Shown: positions 1 through 8,783 of the stretch, piece after piece | How positions within the stretch are numbered: position 1 is the first letter of the stretch | Layout: every line of letters starts with the position of its first letter | From: JAOUGY01 sp963792365 | GTDB lineage: Bacteria > Actinomycetota > Acidimicrobiia > Spongiisociales > ZC4RG35 | DNA: 64,000 nt | Assembly: GCA_963792365.1 (NCBI GenBank) | Contig: CAWBVW010000005.1 | Coordinates: 682,001 to 746,000 of the forward strand | Direction of reading: 5' to 3' | Notes under the pieces: model-generated | The model's database searches: none | What the model was told of the DNA's origin: nothing | The model's input: only the letters and a program-made list of their open reading frames with translations | Made by a program: the position numbers and the translations under genes

Positions 1-672
1 GACCAAGCCACCGAACGACAGCCCGAGCGCCTCAGGGTCGAAACCGTCCTGGGCAATCCCGGAGAGAGCGGCGAGGAAGAGCCAGCCCACGGTGTCCATG
101 GTCATTCCGGCGGCAAGCGTGATCTGGCCGAAGTTCCGCCTGAGGTAGCCGAGGTCTTGCAGGATCTTGGCCACCACCGGGAGCGCGGACACCGACAGCG
201 CCAAGGCGAAGAAACCACCGAACACGTTCGGGTCCGTGCCCTCCCCGATGAAATCACGCGGCACACTCGCGGACAGTACGAACGTCACGCCCAGCGGGAG
301 GAGCAAGGCCCCCGCAGACACCCAGAGCGCCGCCTTTCGAAAACGGCCGATGATGGCGAGATCGGTCTCGAAGCCGATCACCACCAGCAGCATGATCACA
401 CCGAGCCACGCGAGCCCGAACATCAGGGACTGCACGCGTTCCTCTCCGAAAAGCCACTCGTGGGACAGAGGAGCGACCTTTCCGAAGACACTGGGACCCA
501 GCAGAATTCCCGCGATGAGCTCGCCGACCACCGATGGCTGGCCGAGGAGCTTCAGCAGTCCACCCATGACGCGGGCAACTCCCACCAGCAACGCCAGTTG
601 CGCGAGAAAGACGAGCACTTCGTGCTCGCTCAGTGGGGTGGCAACGCCCTCGGCTGCCAGGACCAGATTCAC
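1..672 (-). CDS. CPA2-type Na+(K+)/H+ antiporter, C-terminus cut by window edge
   Basis: The minus frame is open from about 720 to the left edge without a stop, giving about 224 residues that run off the window. The protein has successive hydrophobic helices and the hallmark text of the Kef/NapA-type CPA2 exchanger family: 'LLGQPSVVGELIAGILLGPS' near residue 40, 'IGFETD' near residue 93 and 'SVSALPVVAKIL' near residue 150. These are conserved membrane segments of the exchanger domain. The family exchanges Na+ or K+ for H+ across the cytoplasmic membrane. I chose the GTG at 672 because no in-frame ATG lies nearby; the exact start is uncertain. It is divergent from the PLP decarboxylase that starts at 718. 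Any C-terminal regulatory domain lies outside the window. Confidence 0.8.
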   Translation of the reverse strand, partial: MNLVLAAEGVATPLSEHEVLVFLAQLALLVGVARVMGGLLKLLGQPSVVGELIAGILLGPSVFGKVAPLSHEWLFGEERVQSLMFGLAWLGVIMLLVVIGFETDLAIIGRFRKAALWVSAGALLLPLGVTFVLSASVPRDFIGEGTDPNVFGGFFALALSVSALPVVAKILQDLGYLRRNFGQITLAAGMTMDTVGWLFLAALSGIAQDGFDPEALGLSFGGLV

Positions 673-717
673 GGCGAGGGAGAGTAGCCGCTCCTGTCGC
701 GCCGCCGCCTCATCGGT

Positions 718-2211
718 ATGGTGAGCGGCATGAAGTCGCCCCTCCCGGAGACTGCCCGTTTCGCCAAGCACCTCGGTTCGGTGGGGCAGGCTCTCGACGC
801 CTACCTCGCCGAACACCCCGGCGACGCAATGGGCAGGTTCGACGAGTGGAGCAGCCGCCTGGCGGGGCGACTTCCCGAGTTCGGTATCGGCGCCGACTCC
901 ACGATCGAGAGCTTGCTCAGAGACGTGCTGCCGAACGGCCCCCGAATGTCACATCCCGGATTCTGGGGGTGGATCACGACGGGCCCGACGACGGTACCCA
1001 CGGTGGCCGCAACGATGGCCGCGGTCAGTGGCCCTCAGCGGTACACGATCACTGCCTTCAATCGGATCGAGGAGCTCTCCCTCGAGTGGTTGGCGGATCT
1101 GTGCGGGCTGGCGCCTCACATGAAGGGCGTGTATTCGAGCGGTGGGTCGACAGCCAACCTCATCGCGTTGGGTGCTGCGCGACAGTGGGCATTCGCGCAA
1201 CGCGGGATCGATCCGGCCGCCGGGGGTGTTCCCGGATCGAAGGTGTCGATTTACACCTCAGCGGAAGCTCACCACACCATTCAGCGCTCGGCGGGTGTCC
1301 TTGGTCTCGGTAGGCGGAGCGTGCGGGCGATCCCGGTGGACGGGGCCCAGCGGATCCGCCTCGATGACTTGGAGGACGCCCTGGAGCGTGACCAGGAAGA
1401 CGGCGTGATCCCGCTCGCGGTGGTCGCCGCCGCCGGCACCACCAACACCGGTGCCATCGATCCGCTCCGAAGGGTCGGCGAGCTGGCCCAGCAATACGGG
1501 TCGTGGTTCCACGTGGACGGCGCATACGGTCTCCCGGGCATCCTCGATGACCGGGTCCGCCACCTCTTCGACGGCCTCGAGCTGGCGGACTCGGTCATCG
1601 TCGACCCCCACAAGTGGCTCGGTGCGCCGGTGGGCGTTGCCGCCACGTTCGTTCGCGACCGATCGATCCTGTTCGATGCCTTCACCCAAGAGCCTGCGGA
1701 CTACCTGGAAGGTGCGTTCACCGAGGAGCCCGAATCGTCACTCGATTCCATGGGCATTCCCTACCAGGACTTCGGTGTGGAGCTCTCGTCGCCCGCCCGA
1801 GGTGTGATCGTCTGGGCCATCCTGACCGAACTCGGCCGGGAAGGCGCTGCCAACAGGGTTGTCGCCGACAACGACCTCGCCGGCCGGCTGGCGAAGCGAG
1901 TCACCGAGGATCCTCGGCTCGAGCTGCTCGCCGAACCGACCCTCTCGATCTGCTGTTTCCGCTACGCACCGCTCGACGTACTCGCCAGGGGTCCACACGA
2001 CGTGGACGAGCTCAACCAGCGGGTGTTCCGCCGACTGATGAGAGAGACCGACTTCATGCCGAGTTCGACGTTCGTCGACGGACGGTTTGCGATCCGGCCG
2101 TGCTTCATCAACGCCCGCACCACGACGGCTCACGTGGACGCGTTCATCGACGCCGTCGTGACCATCGGTGCGGAGGTGGCGCGACAGTCGACGGAGCCGA
2201 TCAGACGTTGA
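718..2211 (+). CDS. pyridoxal-dependent decarboxylase (aromatic-amino-acid decarboxylase family)
   Basis: This 497-residue protein matches the usual length of group II PLP decarboxylases (DDC/GAD-like, Pfam Pyridoxal_deC). The PLP-binding lysine is in 'VDPHKWLGAP' at about residue 299. The aspartate that contacts the pyridine nitrogen is in 'HVDGAYG' about 35 residues earlier. 'YSSGGSTANL' near residue 140 fits the phosphate-binding region. The family removes the carboxyl group of amino acids such as tryptophan, tyrosine, DOPA or glutamate; the substrate cannot be told from sequence. An alternative ATG lies four codons downstream at 730. The 3' end overlaps the convergent ychF gene by 11 bases. 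Confidence 0.85.
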   Translation: MVSGMKSPLPETARFAKHLGSVGQALDAYLAEHPGDAMGRFDEWSSRLAGRLPEFGIGADSTIESLLRDVLPNGPRMSHPGFWGWITTGPTTVPTVAATMAAVSGPQRYTITAFNRIEELSLEWLADLCGLAPHMKGVYSSGGSTANLIALGAARQWAFAQRGIDPAAGGVPGSKVSIYTSAEAHHTIQRSAGVLGLGRRSVRAIPVDGAQRIRLDDLEDALERDQEDGVIPLAVVAAAGTTNTGAIDPLRRVGELAQQYGSWFHVDGAYGLPGILDDRVRHLFDGLELADSVIVDPHKWLGAPVGVAATFVRDRSILFDAFTQEPADYLEGAFTEEPESSLDSMGIPYQDFGVELSSPARGVIVWAILTELGREGAANRVVADNDLAGRLAKRVTEDPRLELLAEPTLSICCFRYAPLDVLARGPHDVDELNQRVFRRLMRETDFMPSSTFVDGRFAIRPCFINARTTTAHVDAFIDAVVTIGAEVARQSTEPIRR

Positions 2212-3289
2212 AGCGGAAGTGCATGACGTCGCCATCGGCGACGACGTAGTCCTTGCCCTCAACCCGGAGCTTGCCGGCGGACTTCAGCGCCGCCTCCGAC
2301 CCCAGGGCGAGCAGATCGTCGATGCGGTAGACCTCCGCTTTGATGAAACCCTTTGCGAAGTCCGTGTGGATCGTGGCCGCTGCCTGCGGTGCCCTCGTGC
2401 CGTGACGGATGGTCCACGCCCGGATCTCCTTGGGTCCGGCCGTGAAGAAGGTCTCCAGACCGAGAAGGCGGTACGCCTCTCGTGCGAGCACGGCGAGACC
2501 CGGCTCTTTGAGATCGAGATCCGCGAGGAAGACCGCTTGATCCTCGTGTTCGAGTTGGGCGATCTGGGCTTCGATCTCGGCGCAGATCAGAACGAACCCT
2601 GCTCCATCTCGGTCGGCGATGGCCCGGACGACTTCGACGTGCTCGTTGCCCGCCAGGCCGCTCTCGTCGACGTTGCACACGTACAGGACGGGTTTCAGGG
2701 TGATCAGTTGTGCCTCGGCCAGGAGGGCGTACTCGTCGGATGTCCATGCGGCCGACCGGGCCGGGAGGCCGGCGCCCAGAACGTCCACCAGCTTCTCCGT
2801 GACCGCCTTGTCGGCGGCCGCAACCTTGTCCCCGGTCCTCACGGCCCGTGTGAGCCGATCGAGTCGGCGTTCGGCCACCGCCAGGTCGGCCAGCGCGAGC
2901 TCAAGATCGATGGTCTCGATGTCGCGCGCCGGGTCCACGGATCCCTCGACGTGGGTGACCTCACCCTCGAAACAGCGCACGACGTGGAGGATGGCGTCGA
3001 CCGAACGAATGTGTCCCAGGAACTGGTTTCCAAGCCCTTCCCCCTCGGATGCCCCACGGACGAGCCCGGCGATGTCCACGATCTCGACTGCGGCAGGAAC
3101 GATGCGCTCGGTCTCGATCTTGGTGTTGATCGCAGCGAGCCGCTCATCGGGAACGGGTACCACGCCCACGTTTGGCTCGATCGTGGCAAACGGGTAGTTC
3201 GCAGCCTCCACCGAGGCTGCAGTGAGGGCATTGAACAGCGTGCTCTTGCCGACATTTGGGAGGCCGACGATGCCGGCTTGGAGGGACAC
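2201..3289 (-). CDS. ychF: YchF/OLA1-family redox-regulated ATPase
   Basis: This 362-residue protein has the typical length of YchF, a universally conserved Obg-related P-loop ATPase that binds ribosomes and acts in stress responses. The P-loop is 'GLPNVGKST' at about residues 9-17. The adenine-specifying NxxE-type motif is seen as 'CNVDE', replacing the NKxD of GTPases, as expected for the family. The C-terminus ends in the TGS-like text 'DGDVMHFRFNV', also typical. I chose the GTG at 3289 because it gives 'MSLQAGIVGLPNVGKS', matching family N-termini; an upstream ATG at 3355 would add a non-conserved tail. The gene converges on the decarboxylase. Confidence 0.95.
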   Translation of the reverse strand: MSLQAGIVGLPNVGKSTLFNALTAASVEAANYPFATIEPNVGVVPVPDERLAAINTKIETERIVPAAVEIVDIAGLVRGASEGEGLGNQFLGHIRSVDAILHVVRCFEGEVTHVEGSVDPARDIETIDLELALADLAVAERRLDRLTRAVRTGDKVAAADKAVTEKLVDVLGAGLPARSAAWTSDEYALLAEAQLITLKPVLYVCNVDESGLAGNEHVEVVRAIADRDGAGFVLICAEIEAQIAQLEHEDQAVFLADLDLKEPGLAVLAREAYRLLGLETFFTAGPKEIRAWTIRHGTRAPQAAATIHTDFAKGFIKAEVYRIDDLLALGSEAALKSAGKLRVEGKDYVVADGDVMHFRFNV

Positions 3290-3427
3290 GATTGACTCCT
3301 CGAACTGAGGTGGGGGCTCCGGGAGAATAGTGGTCGGCCAGCGCCCACCGTCCACGCCCCCAGAATCGCCAACGGAATCCCGGTCCCACGTCCGAACGGC
3401 GAATCCGTTCGCCTACTCTCGGCCCCG

Positions 3428-4426
3428 ATGCGTACCGCAGTGATCGGAGCCGGCTCTTGGGGCACCACCGTGGCCTCGTTGGCGGCCCAAGCGAACTCGA
3501 CCGTGCTGTGGGCACGACGTGCCGAGCTGTGCGACGCCATCAATTCGTCGTCCGAGAACCCGGACTACCTGCCAGGTCACCGGCTGCCGTACACCGTGCG
3601 AGCCGTTGGCGACCTCCACGAGGCGGTGGCCAACGCCGAGCTCGTGGTCATTGGTGTCCCGTCGCACGGGTTTCGAGAGGTGTTCCGACAGTTGGTACCG
3701 GCACTGGATCCGTCGATTCCTATCGTCAGCCTCACCAAAGGCATCGAACAGGACACACTGCTTCGCATGACGGAGGTCGTCGTGGAGGAATTCCCCGCGG
3801 TCGACTCGGGTCGCGTCGGAGTGCTGACCGGCCCCAACCTGGCCCGCGAGGTCATGGAGGGTTTTCCGGCAGCTGCAGTCGTGGCGATGACAGACCAGGA
3901 GGCGGCAGCATCCGTGCAGGCGGCCTTCATGGGCCCAACGTTCCGGGTATATCGGAACGACGACGTCATCGGAGCCGAGCTGGCCGGTGCCCTCAAGAAC
4001 GTCATGGCCATCGCCGCCGGGATGGCGAAGGGGTTGGGCTTCGGCCACAACACGCTCGCCGCTCTCATCACGCGAGCCCTGGCCGAACTCACTCGACTCG
4101 GCGTGGCGCTCGGCGGCCGGGCCGAGACGTTCGCAGGCCTGGCGGGAATGGGAGATCTGATCGCCACGTGCCAGTCGGACGACTCTCGCAACAACCGGGT
4201 CGGCATGGCGCTCGCACAAGGAAAGCGGCTCGACGACATCATCGGTGAGATGCGCATGGTCGCCGAAGGCGTCAAGAGTGCACGACCCATCCTGTCGCTC
4301 GCCGCCACCCGCAGCGTCGACATGCCGATCGCAGGCCAGGTCACGCGAGTGCTCCACGAGGGTGCCCACCCCCGAGAAGCGGTGCTCAACCTGATGACCA
4401 GAGAAGCCAAAGCAGAGGGCGGATGA
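3428..4426 (+). CDS. gpsA: glycerol-3-phosphate dehydrogenase [NAD(P)+]
   Basis: A full-length 332-residue GpsA. It reduces dihydroxyacetone phosphate to sn-glycerol 3-phosphate, the backbone for phospholipid synthesis, in the cytoplasm. The N-terminal dinucleotide fold has 'GAGSWG' at residues 7-12. The C-terminal helical domain has 'GALKNVMAIAAGMAKGLGFG' with the catalytic lysine, followed by 'LAGMGDLIATC' and 'SRNNRVG', all family signatures. It starts with ATG 72 bases from the bulk of the ychF promoter region and is divergent from ychF. Its stop overlaps the next start (ATGA), so the two genes are probably translated together. Confidence 0.95.
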   Translation: MRTAVIGAGSWGTTVASLAAQANSTVLWARRAELCDAINSSSENPDYLPGHRLPYTVRAVGDLHEAVANAELVVIGVPSHGFREVFRQLVPALDPSIPIVSLTKGIEQDTLLRMTEVVVEEFPAVDSGRVGVLTGPNLAREVMEGFPAAAVVAMTDQEAAASVQAAFMGPTFRVYRNDDVIGAELAGALKNVMAIAAGMAKGLGFGHNTLAALITRALAELTRLGVALGGRAETFAGLAGMGDLIATCQSDDSRNNRVGMALAQGKRLDDIIGEMRMVAEGVKSARPILSLAATRSVDMPIAGQVTRVLHEGAHPREAVLNLMTREAKAEGG

Positions 4427-4953
4427 AGCGGTTCGTCATCTGGACGTCGGTTGCACTCCTTGCGCTGATCGGCGCCGGCGTCCGACAGGTGACGACCCCG
4501 CCGTCGCACGCCCAACCACTCGGCGATGCTCTCGTCGTGCATGCCGGCGGTCGAGGAGAACGTCTGAATTCGGCGTTGGCGCTGATGGACAATGGCGCGG
4601 CCCCCGTCATGGTGATCATGAACGGCAACGATCCCCTGTGGCCGGACGCCTTTGCCCTGTGCAATCGATCCAATCCGTACATCGTCCTTTGCCCGACTCC
4701 GCAACCGGACAACACCGTCGGCGAGGCTTCCACACTGGGAGATCTCATCGCCGAGCAGAACTGGAGGACGGTCGTGGTGGTGACCTCCGACTATCACCTC
4801 CGACGCACGATGATCCTCGACGGGCGATGTGCAGGAGACGCCGACCTCCGCGGAGTGGCGGCGCCTGCCGACATCACCACGGCTCGACGTGCTGCATTGA
4901 TCGGCCGCGAGGTGATCGCGCTGCCCCAGGCCTACCTCAGCGGATGCAGATGA
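4423..4953 (+). CDS. YdcF/SanA-like DUF218 protein
   Basis: A 176-residue protein with one N-terminal membrane anchor or signal (residues 3-20) and a DUF218 (YdcF/ElyC/SanA) core. The core shows 'DALVVHAGGRGERLNSALAL', then 'NTVGEASTLGDLI' and 'VVVTSDYHLRRTMI', which match the conserved acidic, Asn-Thr and SxxHxxR elements of this family. Members act at the cell envelope, and some affect peptidoglycan or undecaprenyl carrier metabolism; the reaction is unknown. It overlaps gpsA by four bases (ATGA), which implies co-translation with an envelope-lipid precursor enzyme. Confidence 0.75.
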   Translation: MKRFVIWTSVALLALIGAGVRQVTTPPSHAQPLGDALVVHAGGRGERLNSALALMDNGAAPVMVIMNGNDPLWPDAFALCNRSNPYIVLCPTPQPDNTVGEASTLGDLIAEQNWRTVVVVTSDYHLRRTMILDGRCAGDADLRGVAAPADITTARRAALIGREVIALPQAYLSGCR

Positions 4954-4963
4954 GCGCCGGCGC

Positions 4964-5422
4964 TCAGGTGTAGTAGCGGTAGATCACCTGGGCAACGCAC
5001 ACCGGTTTGGTGCCACCTTCGATCTCGAAAACCACGTCTAGCGCGGCCTGCACTCCGCCGTCGAACTCATCGAGCGACGCCAGCGTGGCACCCGCCCGGA
5101 GCTTCGAGCCCACAGGGACCGGTGCCGGGAAACGCACCTTGTTGGTGCCGTAGTTGATGCCCATCGCCACCCCGCCCACCGAGACGATCTGCTCGATGAG
5201 CGGGACCGCCATCGACAGCGTCAGATAGCCGTGGGCTATCGGACCCCCGAATGGGCCCGACGCCGCGCGTTCGGGATCGACGTGGATCCACTGGTGGTCG
5301 TCGGTGGCGTCGGCGAAGGTGTTGACTCGCTCCTGAGTGATCTCCCACCAGTCGGAGTAGCCGAGGTGAGAGCCAACCGCAGGTGCAAGGTCGGACACGG
5401 AGGCGAAGTCGGATGCAGCCAT
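4964..5422 (-). CDS. MaoC-like hotdog dehydratase
   Basis: A 152-residue single-hotdog protein of the MaoC family. The hydratase-2 signature is clear: 'DATDDHQWIHVDPERA' at about residues 39-54 carries the catalytic Asp/His pair, followed by 'GPIAHGYLTLSM'. 'INYGTNKVRFPAPVPVGS' is the conserved central strand. Such enzymes hydrate 2-enoyl-CoA thioesters; acyl-chain specificity is not visible. The ATG at 5422 gives a family-length protein; the open frame upstream to 5647 has no conserved text. It is convergent with the YdcF-like gene and divergent from the EamA transporter. Confidence 0.85.
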   Translation of the reverse strand: MAASDFASVSDLAPAVGSHLGYSDWWEITQERVNTFADATDDHQWIHVDPERAASGPFGGPIAHGYLTLSMAVPLIEQIVSVGGVAMGINYGTNKVRFPAPVPVGSKLRAGATLASLDEFDGGVQAALDVVFEIEGGTKPVCVAQVIYRYYT

Positions 5423-5565
5423 GAATCCGACGGTACCGTTCCTCGACAGAGGGTCCAAGAAACCACTGGTCACGAGGGGATGCTGCGGCTCTACGCTGCG
5501 GTCGTGCCGAACACCGAGCCGTCCACTCGTGCAACCGCAGCCGGAGAGTTGGGGTTCCTTCGGAC

Positions 5566-6459
5566 ATGAGCGCCACCGCAACCCAACACCGCAGCGATCG
5601 TGACCAATTCGAACCCGTGGATTGGGGGCTGTTCCTGTTCGTCGCACTGATCTGGGGTGCGTCGTTCCTCTTCATCGCCATTGGACTCGAGTCGTTTCAC
5701 CCGGGCTTCATCACGTGGGCTCGGGTGGCGCTGGGAGCGCTGGCGCTGAATCTCATGCCTGCGGCCCACCGCAAAGTGGATCGTCAAGACCGCGGACGAC
5801 TGCTGGCCCTCTCGGTCGTGTGGGTGGCCATTCCGTTCACACTCTTCCCCCTGGCGGAGACCCACATCAACTCGGCGGTCACCGGCCTCCTCAACGGCGC
5901 CACTCCGATCTTCGCCGGAATCATCGCCGGCCTCTTCTTCGGACGTCCACCCAGGGGGCCACAACGTCTGGGCTTGGTGGTCGGTTTCCTCGGCGTGGCA
6001 TCGGTCAGCCTCGGGTCGGCAGCGGAGGGCGGAACCGCATTCATCGGCGTCCTCATGGCGCTGGGAGCCACCTTCTGTTACGGGATCGCCACCAATCTCG
6101 CGGGCCCGCTGCAACACCGATACGGTTCGGTGGCGGTGATGGGCAAGATGCTCGCTCTTGCGACGCTCTGGACTGCCCCCTTCGGGGCCTTCGGCTGGGT
6201 CGAGAGCGGCTTTGCGTTGGGCCCCGCGGTGGCCGTCGCCGTCCTGGGAGTGGTTGGAACCGGCGTCGCATTTGCGCTGATGGCGACCCTGGTCGGTCGA
6301 GTGGGGGGCCCTAGAGCGACGTTCATCACATATCTCATCCCGGTGGTGTCCTTGGCATTGGGAGCCGTGTTCCTAGGAGACCGCGTCAGTTCTTGGGCGC
6401 TGGGTGGCGTCGCGTTGGTCATCGGCGGGGCGGTGCTGGCGAGCCGCCGGGAAGCGTGA
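5566..6459 (+). CDS. EamA (DMT) family transporter
   Basis: A 297-residue integral membrane protein with ten predicted hydrophobic helices in two EamA halves. The first half contains 'ALIWGASFLFIAIGLESF' at about residues 27-44 and the second contains 'SLALGAVFLGDRVSSW' near residue 265; both are family hallmarks. Members of this drug/metabolite superfamily export amino acids, nucleosides or other small metabolites across the cytoplasmic membrane. The substrate is not deducible. It stands alone, divergent from the MaoC gene. Confidence 0.85.
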   Translation: MSATATQHRSDRDQFEPVDWGLFLFVALIWGASFLFIAIGLESFHPGFITWARVALGALALNLMPAAHRKVDRQDRGRLLALSVVWVAIPFTLFPLAETHINSAVTGLLNGATPIFAGIIAGLFFGRPPRGPQRLGLVVGFLGVASVSLGSAAEGGTAFIGVLMALGATFCYGIATNLAGPLQHRYGSVAVMGKMLALATLWTAPFGAFGWVESGFALGPAVAVAVLGVVGTGVAFALMATLVGRVGGPRATFITYLIPVVSLALGAVFLGDRVSSWALGGVALVIGGAVLASRREA

Positions 6460-6783
6460 ATACCGAGATCCCAACCGGCGTCGACAGGTGACTAGTCACC
6501 GCGGGCGCAAACGCAATCACTCTCGGCTTCAACACCATCTCAACCGATGACTGAAGCAACGACGCCGGGAGAGACCGGCAACATCGGCTCAGGCCCGAGG
6601 TGGGGCCGCCCGATCGCCCTGGCATCAGGCATCTGGTCTCATCGAACTCCCGCCGGTGGTACGTCGGGCTCGAGCGACCCGGGAGAGGGGCGGATCCCGG
6701 ATCGGAGCCCAGCGGCCAATTCGTTCGGATCGGTGGTGGCGCCCGTAGGGGTGCCACCACCGATGTGTGCCAGCATTGCGAGC
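6460..6783 (+). other. intergenic leader with predicted RNA hairpins, no supported gene
   Basis: This 324-base stretch between the EamA gene and the M24 peptidase has no convincing protein. A reading frame is open but lacks conserved text. Two structures stand out. GAGACC at 6571-6576 can pair with GGTCTC at 6635-6640, enclosing a GGCCC/GGGCC stem. A stronger hairpin lies at 6732-6761. No known riboswitch consensus was recognised. Confidence 0.4.
6732..6761 (+). promoter_or_regulatory. strong hairpin just upstream of the M24 peptidase start
   Basis: The 30 bases form a nearly perfect stem: the left arm starts GGTGGTGGCGCCC, the loop is GTA, and the right arm ends GTGCCACCACC, with one G-T pair. 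No T-run follows, so it does not look like an intrinsic terminator for EamA. It ends one base before an in-frame ATG (6763) and 22 bases before the preferred ATG (6784), so it would sit in the 5' leader and could hinder ribosome access. Confidence 0.45.
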
Positions 6784-8025
6784 ATGACGTCGCTCCGCCA
6801 TTCATCAGCCGACCTCGACGATCGGCTCCGCCGCCGACTCGATCTGCTCATCCCGGACCTCATGGATCGCGCCGGGCTTGACGCGTGGGTGTTGATCGCG
6901 CGGGAGTACAACGAGGACCCGGTGCTCGTGACGATGCTTCCTCAGACGTGGCTCGAAACAGCCCGCCGCCGAACGATCCTGGTGTTCCTCCGAGGCGAAG
7001 AGGGGGTCGAACGTATGGCGGTTGCCCGCTACGCCATCGACGATCTCTTTGCCGGCATGTGGGACCCTGGCGTCCAGCCCGACCAGTTGGCACGACTGGT
7101 CGAGATCCTCGCCGGCGCCAACGCCCAGCGCGTCGGCGTCAACACGTCGGCCGTGTTCCCACTGGCGGACGGATTGTCCGCCTCCGAGCACGCGGCGCTC
7201 GTGGCCGCGATGGGACCGCTGGCCGATCGCCTCGTCACGGCCGAGCGCGCCGCGATCGGATGGCTCGAGACGAGGCTCCCGGAGGAGATCGCCGGGCTCG
7301 AAACCGCATGCGCCGAGGCCCACCAGTACCTGCGACGAGCGCTCTCACCTGAGGTCATCCACCCCGGAGACACCACCACCGAGGACGTCGAATGGTGGCT
7401 GCGGCAACAGGTGCACGACGATGGATACGGATCCTGGTTTCACCCGACCTGCAGCGTACAACGGGTGGGCGGGCCACCCCTGTCGTCCTTCTCGGGACGA
7501 CCCCGGTCCCACGTGATCGAGCCAGGTGACCTGGTGCACATCGACTTCGGAATCAAACGCATGGGCTTGTGCACGGACCAACAGCAACACGGGTACGTGC
7601 TGAAATCCGGCGAGAACGAACCGCCGCGAGGACTCGCGGCGGGACTGGAAGCGGCGAACCTCCTCCAAGATCTCCTGATGGAGCGATTCGTGACGGGATC
7701 CACCGGCAACCAGATCCTGTCGGAGACCCGACGCGCTGCAACACGGGCGGGTGTCGACGGCCTCGTCTACACGCATCCCATCGGTGTTCACGGCCACGCC
7801 GCCGGTCCAACGATCGGATTGTGGGATCAGCAGGATGGGGTCTCCGGTCAGGGCGACTACCCGTTGTTTCCCGATACTGCGTTCTCGATCGAGCTCCAGA
7901 CGCGGCTTGCGGTACCCGAATGGGGCGGGCAGGTCGTCCAGTTCATGCTCGAGGAAGATGCATGGTTCGACGGCGACCTGTGCCGTTTCCTGGACGGCCG
8001 CCAAACAGAGCTCTGGCTGGTATAG
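6784..8025 (+). CDS. M24 family metallopeptidase (Xaa-Pro peptidase-like)
   Basis: A 413-residue protein with an N-terminal creatinase-like region and a C-terminal pita-bread M24 catalytic domain. The five metal ligands can be traced: Asp in 'LVHIDFGI', Asp in 'LCTDQQQ', His in 'GVHGHAAG', Glu in 'SIELQT' and Glu in 'MLEEDAWF'. The set is complete, so activity against X-Pro dipeptides or related substrates is plausible. ATG 6784 was chosen; an in-frame ATG at 6763 directly follows a strong hairpin. No Shine-Dalgarno is visible for either. It converges on the AIM24 pseudogene. Confidence 0.85.
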   Translation: MTSLRHSSADLDDRLRRRLDLLIPDLMDRAGLDAWVLIAREYNEDPVLVTMLPQTWLETARRRTILVFLRGEEGVERMAVARYAIDDLFAGMWDPGVQPDQLARLVEILAGANAQRVGVNTSAVFPLADGLSASEHAALVAAMGPLADRLVTAERAAIGWLETRLPEEIAGLETACAEAHQYLRRALSPEVIHPGDTTTEDVEWWLRQQVHDDGYGSWFHPTCSVQRVGGPPLSSFSGRPRSHVIEPGDLVHIDFGIKRMGLCTDQQQHGYVLKSGENEPPRGLAAGLEAANLLQDLLMERFVTGSTGNQILSETRRAATRAGVDGLVYTHPIGVHGHAAGPTIGLWDQQDGVSGQGDYPLFPDTAFSIELQTRLAVPEWGGQVVQFMLEEDAWFDGDLCRFLDGRQTELWLV

Positions 8026-8061
8026 AGGGGCTGCCGGGTTCGGCTCACACGGCGATCGCGG

Positions 8062-8723
8062 TCAGCGCTCGAGGATGTTGCCCAGGATGTTCTCCTCGAT
8101 CGACTGGCCCCCTCCCCCGCTGGTGCGAGGGGCAGCCGCCAGGATGCGGACGGCGAGTTTCGAGAACGGCAGCGACTGCAACCAGATACGCCCGCTTCCA
8201 GAGAGCGTGGCGAGGAAGGCACCCTCCCCGCCAAACACCATCGAGCGGAGGTTTCCCGCCTTTTCGACCGAGTAGTTCACTCCCGGTTCGAACGCCACCA
8301 AACACCCGGTGTCGACACGGAGAGTCTCACCCTGCAGCCGACGCTCCACGATGACCCCGCCGGAGTGAACGAAGGCCCTTCCATCGCCGCTGATGCGCTG
8401 GAGGATGAAACCCCCGCCTCCGAAGAAGCCGGTTCCGAGTTTCCGGTTGAACTCGACAGCGATCTTGGTGCCCAGGGCAGCGCACAGGAAGGCGTCCCGC
8501 TCACAGACGATCGCTCTGCCCATCTGGCGCCTCCGGCGAGCTGTCCAAGAAAACCGCGATCGGGCTCGGACCCGTCGCCCATCTTGGTCTCGAATGTGAT
8601 GTTCTGCTCCATCCACAGCATCGCTGCCGCTTCCGCGATAACCGTCTCCCCTGGGTCCAACTCGATCTCGACGAATTGAACGTCTTCACCGAAGATCCGT
8701 TAGTCGACGTCGTGACTCTGCAT
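8062..8723 (-). pseudogene. AIM24 family gene with nonsense codon and out-of-frame internal deletion
   Basis: The N-terminal part (ATG at 8723) reads 'MQSHDVD', then a TAA at 8700-8702 where related proteins have Tyr, then 'RIFGEDVQFVEIELDPGETV' and 'FETKMGDGSEPDRGFLGQL'. After 'LAGGAR' (about 8537) the expected 'TGES...HFTN' segment of roughly 45-50 residues is missing and the homology resumes in another frame at 'IVCERDAFLCAALGTK', continuing through 'FGGGGFILQRISGDG', 'GETLRVDTGCLVAF' and 'WLQSLPFSKLA' to the stop at 8062. The span (662 bases) is not a multiple of three and is shorter than a normal family gene. Two independent lesions argue for a true pseudogene. AIM24-like proteins have no firmly known bacterial role. 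Confidence 0.8.
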
Positions 8724-8783
8724 GGTGTGCACCCTTTTCTCGATTCCCAGCCGAACGCTACCCGACGGGCGGCCTCGGACCTG

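Noticed and set aside
157..724. Two long plus-strand reading frames opposite the antiporter gene
   Set aside because: They are antisense to a clear membrane exchanger frame and have the low-complexity Arg/His/Thr composition of GC-rich shadow frames.
2168..3295. Plus-strand 375-residue frame opposite ychF
   Set aside because: It is antisense to an excellent YchF protein and has no recognisable motif.
6560..6720. Glycine-riboswitch-like text (GGAGAG, CTCAGGC)
   Set aside because: The conserved core GCCGAAGG and spacing are missing; the resemblance is limited to short G-rich strings.
6547..6783. N-terminal extension of the M24 peptidase from ATG 6547
   Set aside because: The extra residues are Gly/Pro/Ser-rich without family similarity, and the stretch contains strong hairpins; the family-like N-terminus begins at 6784.
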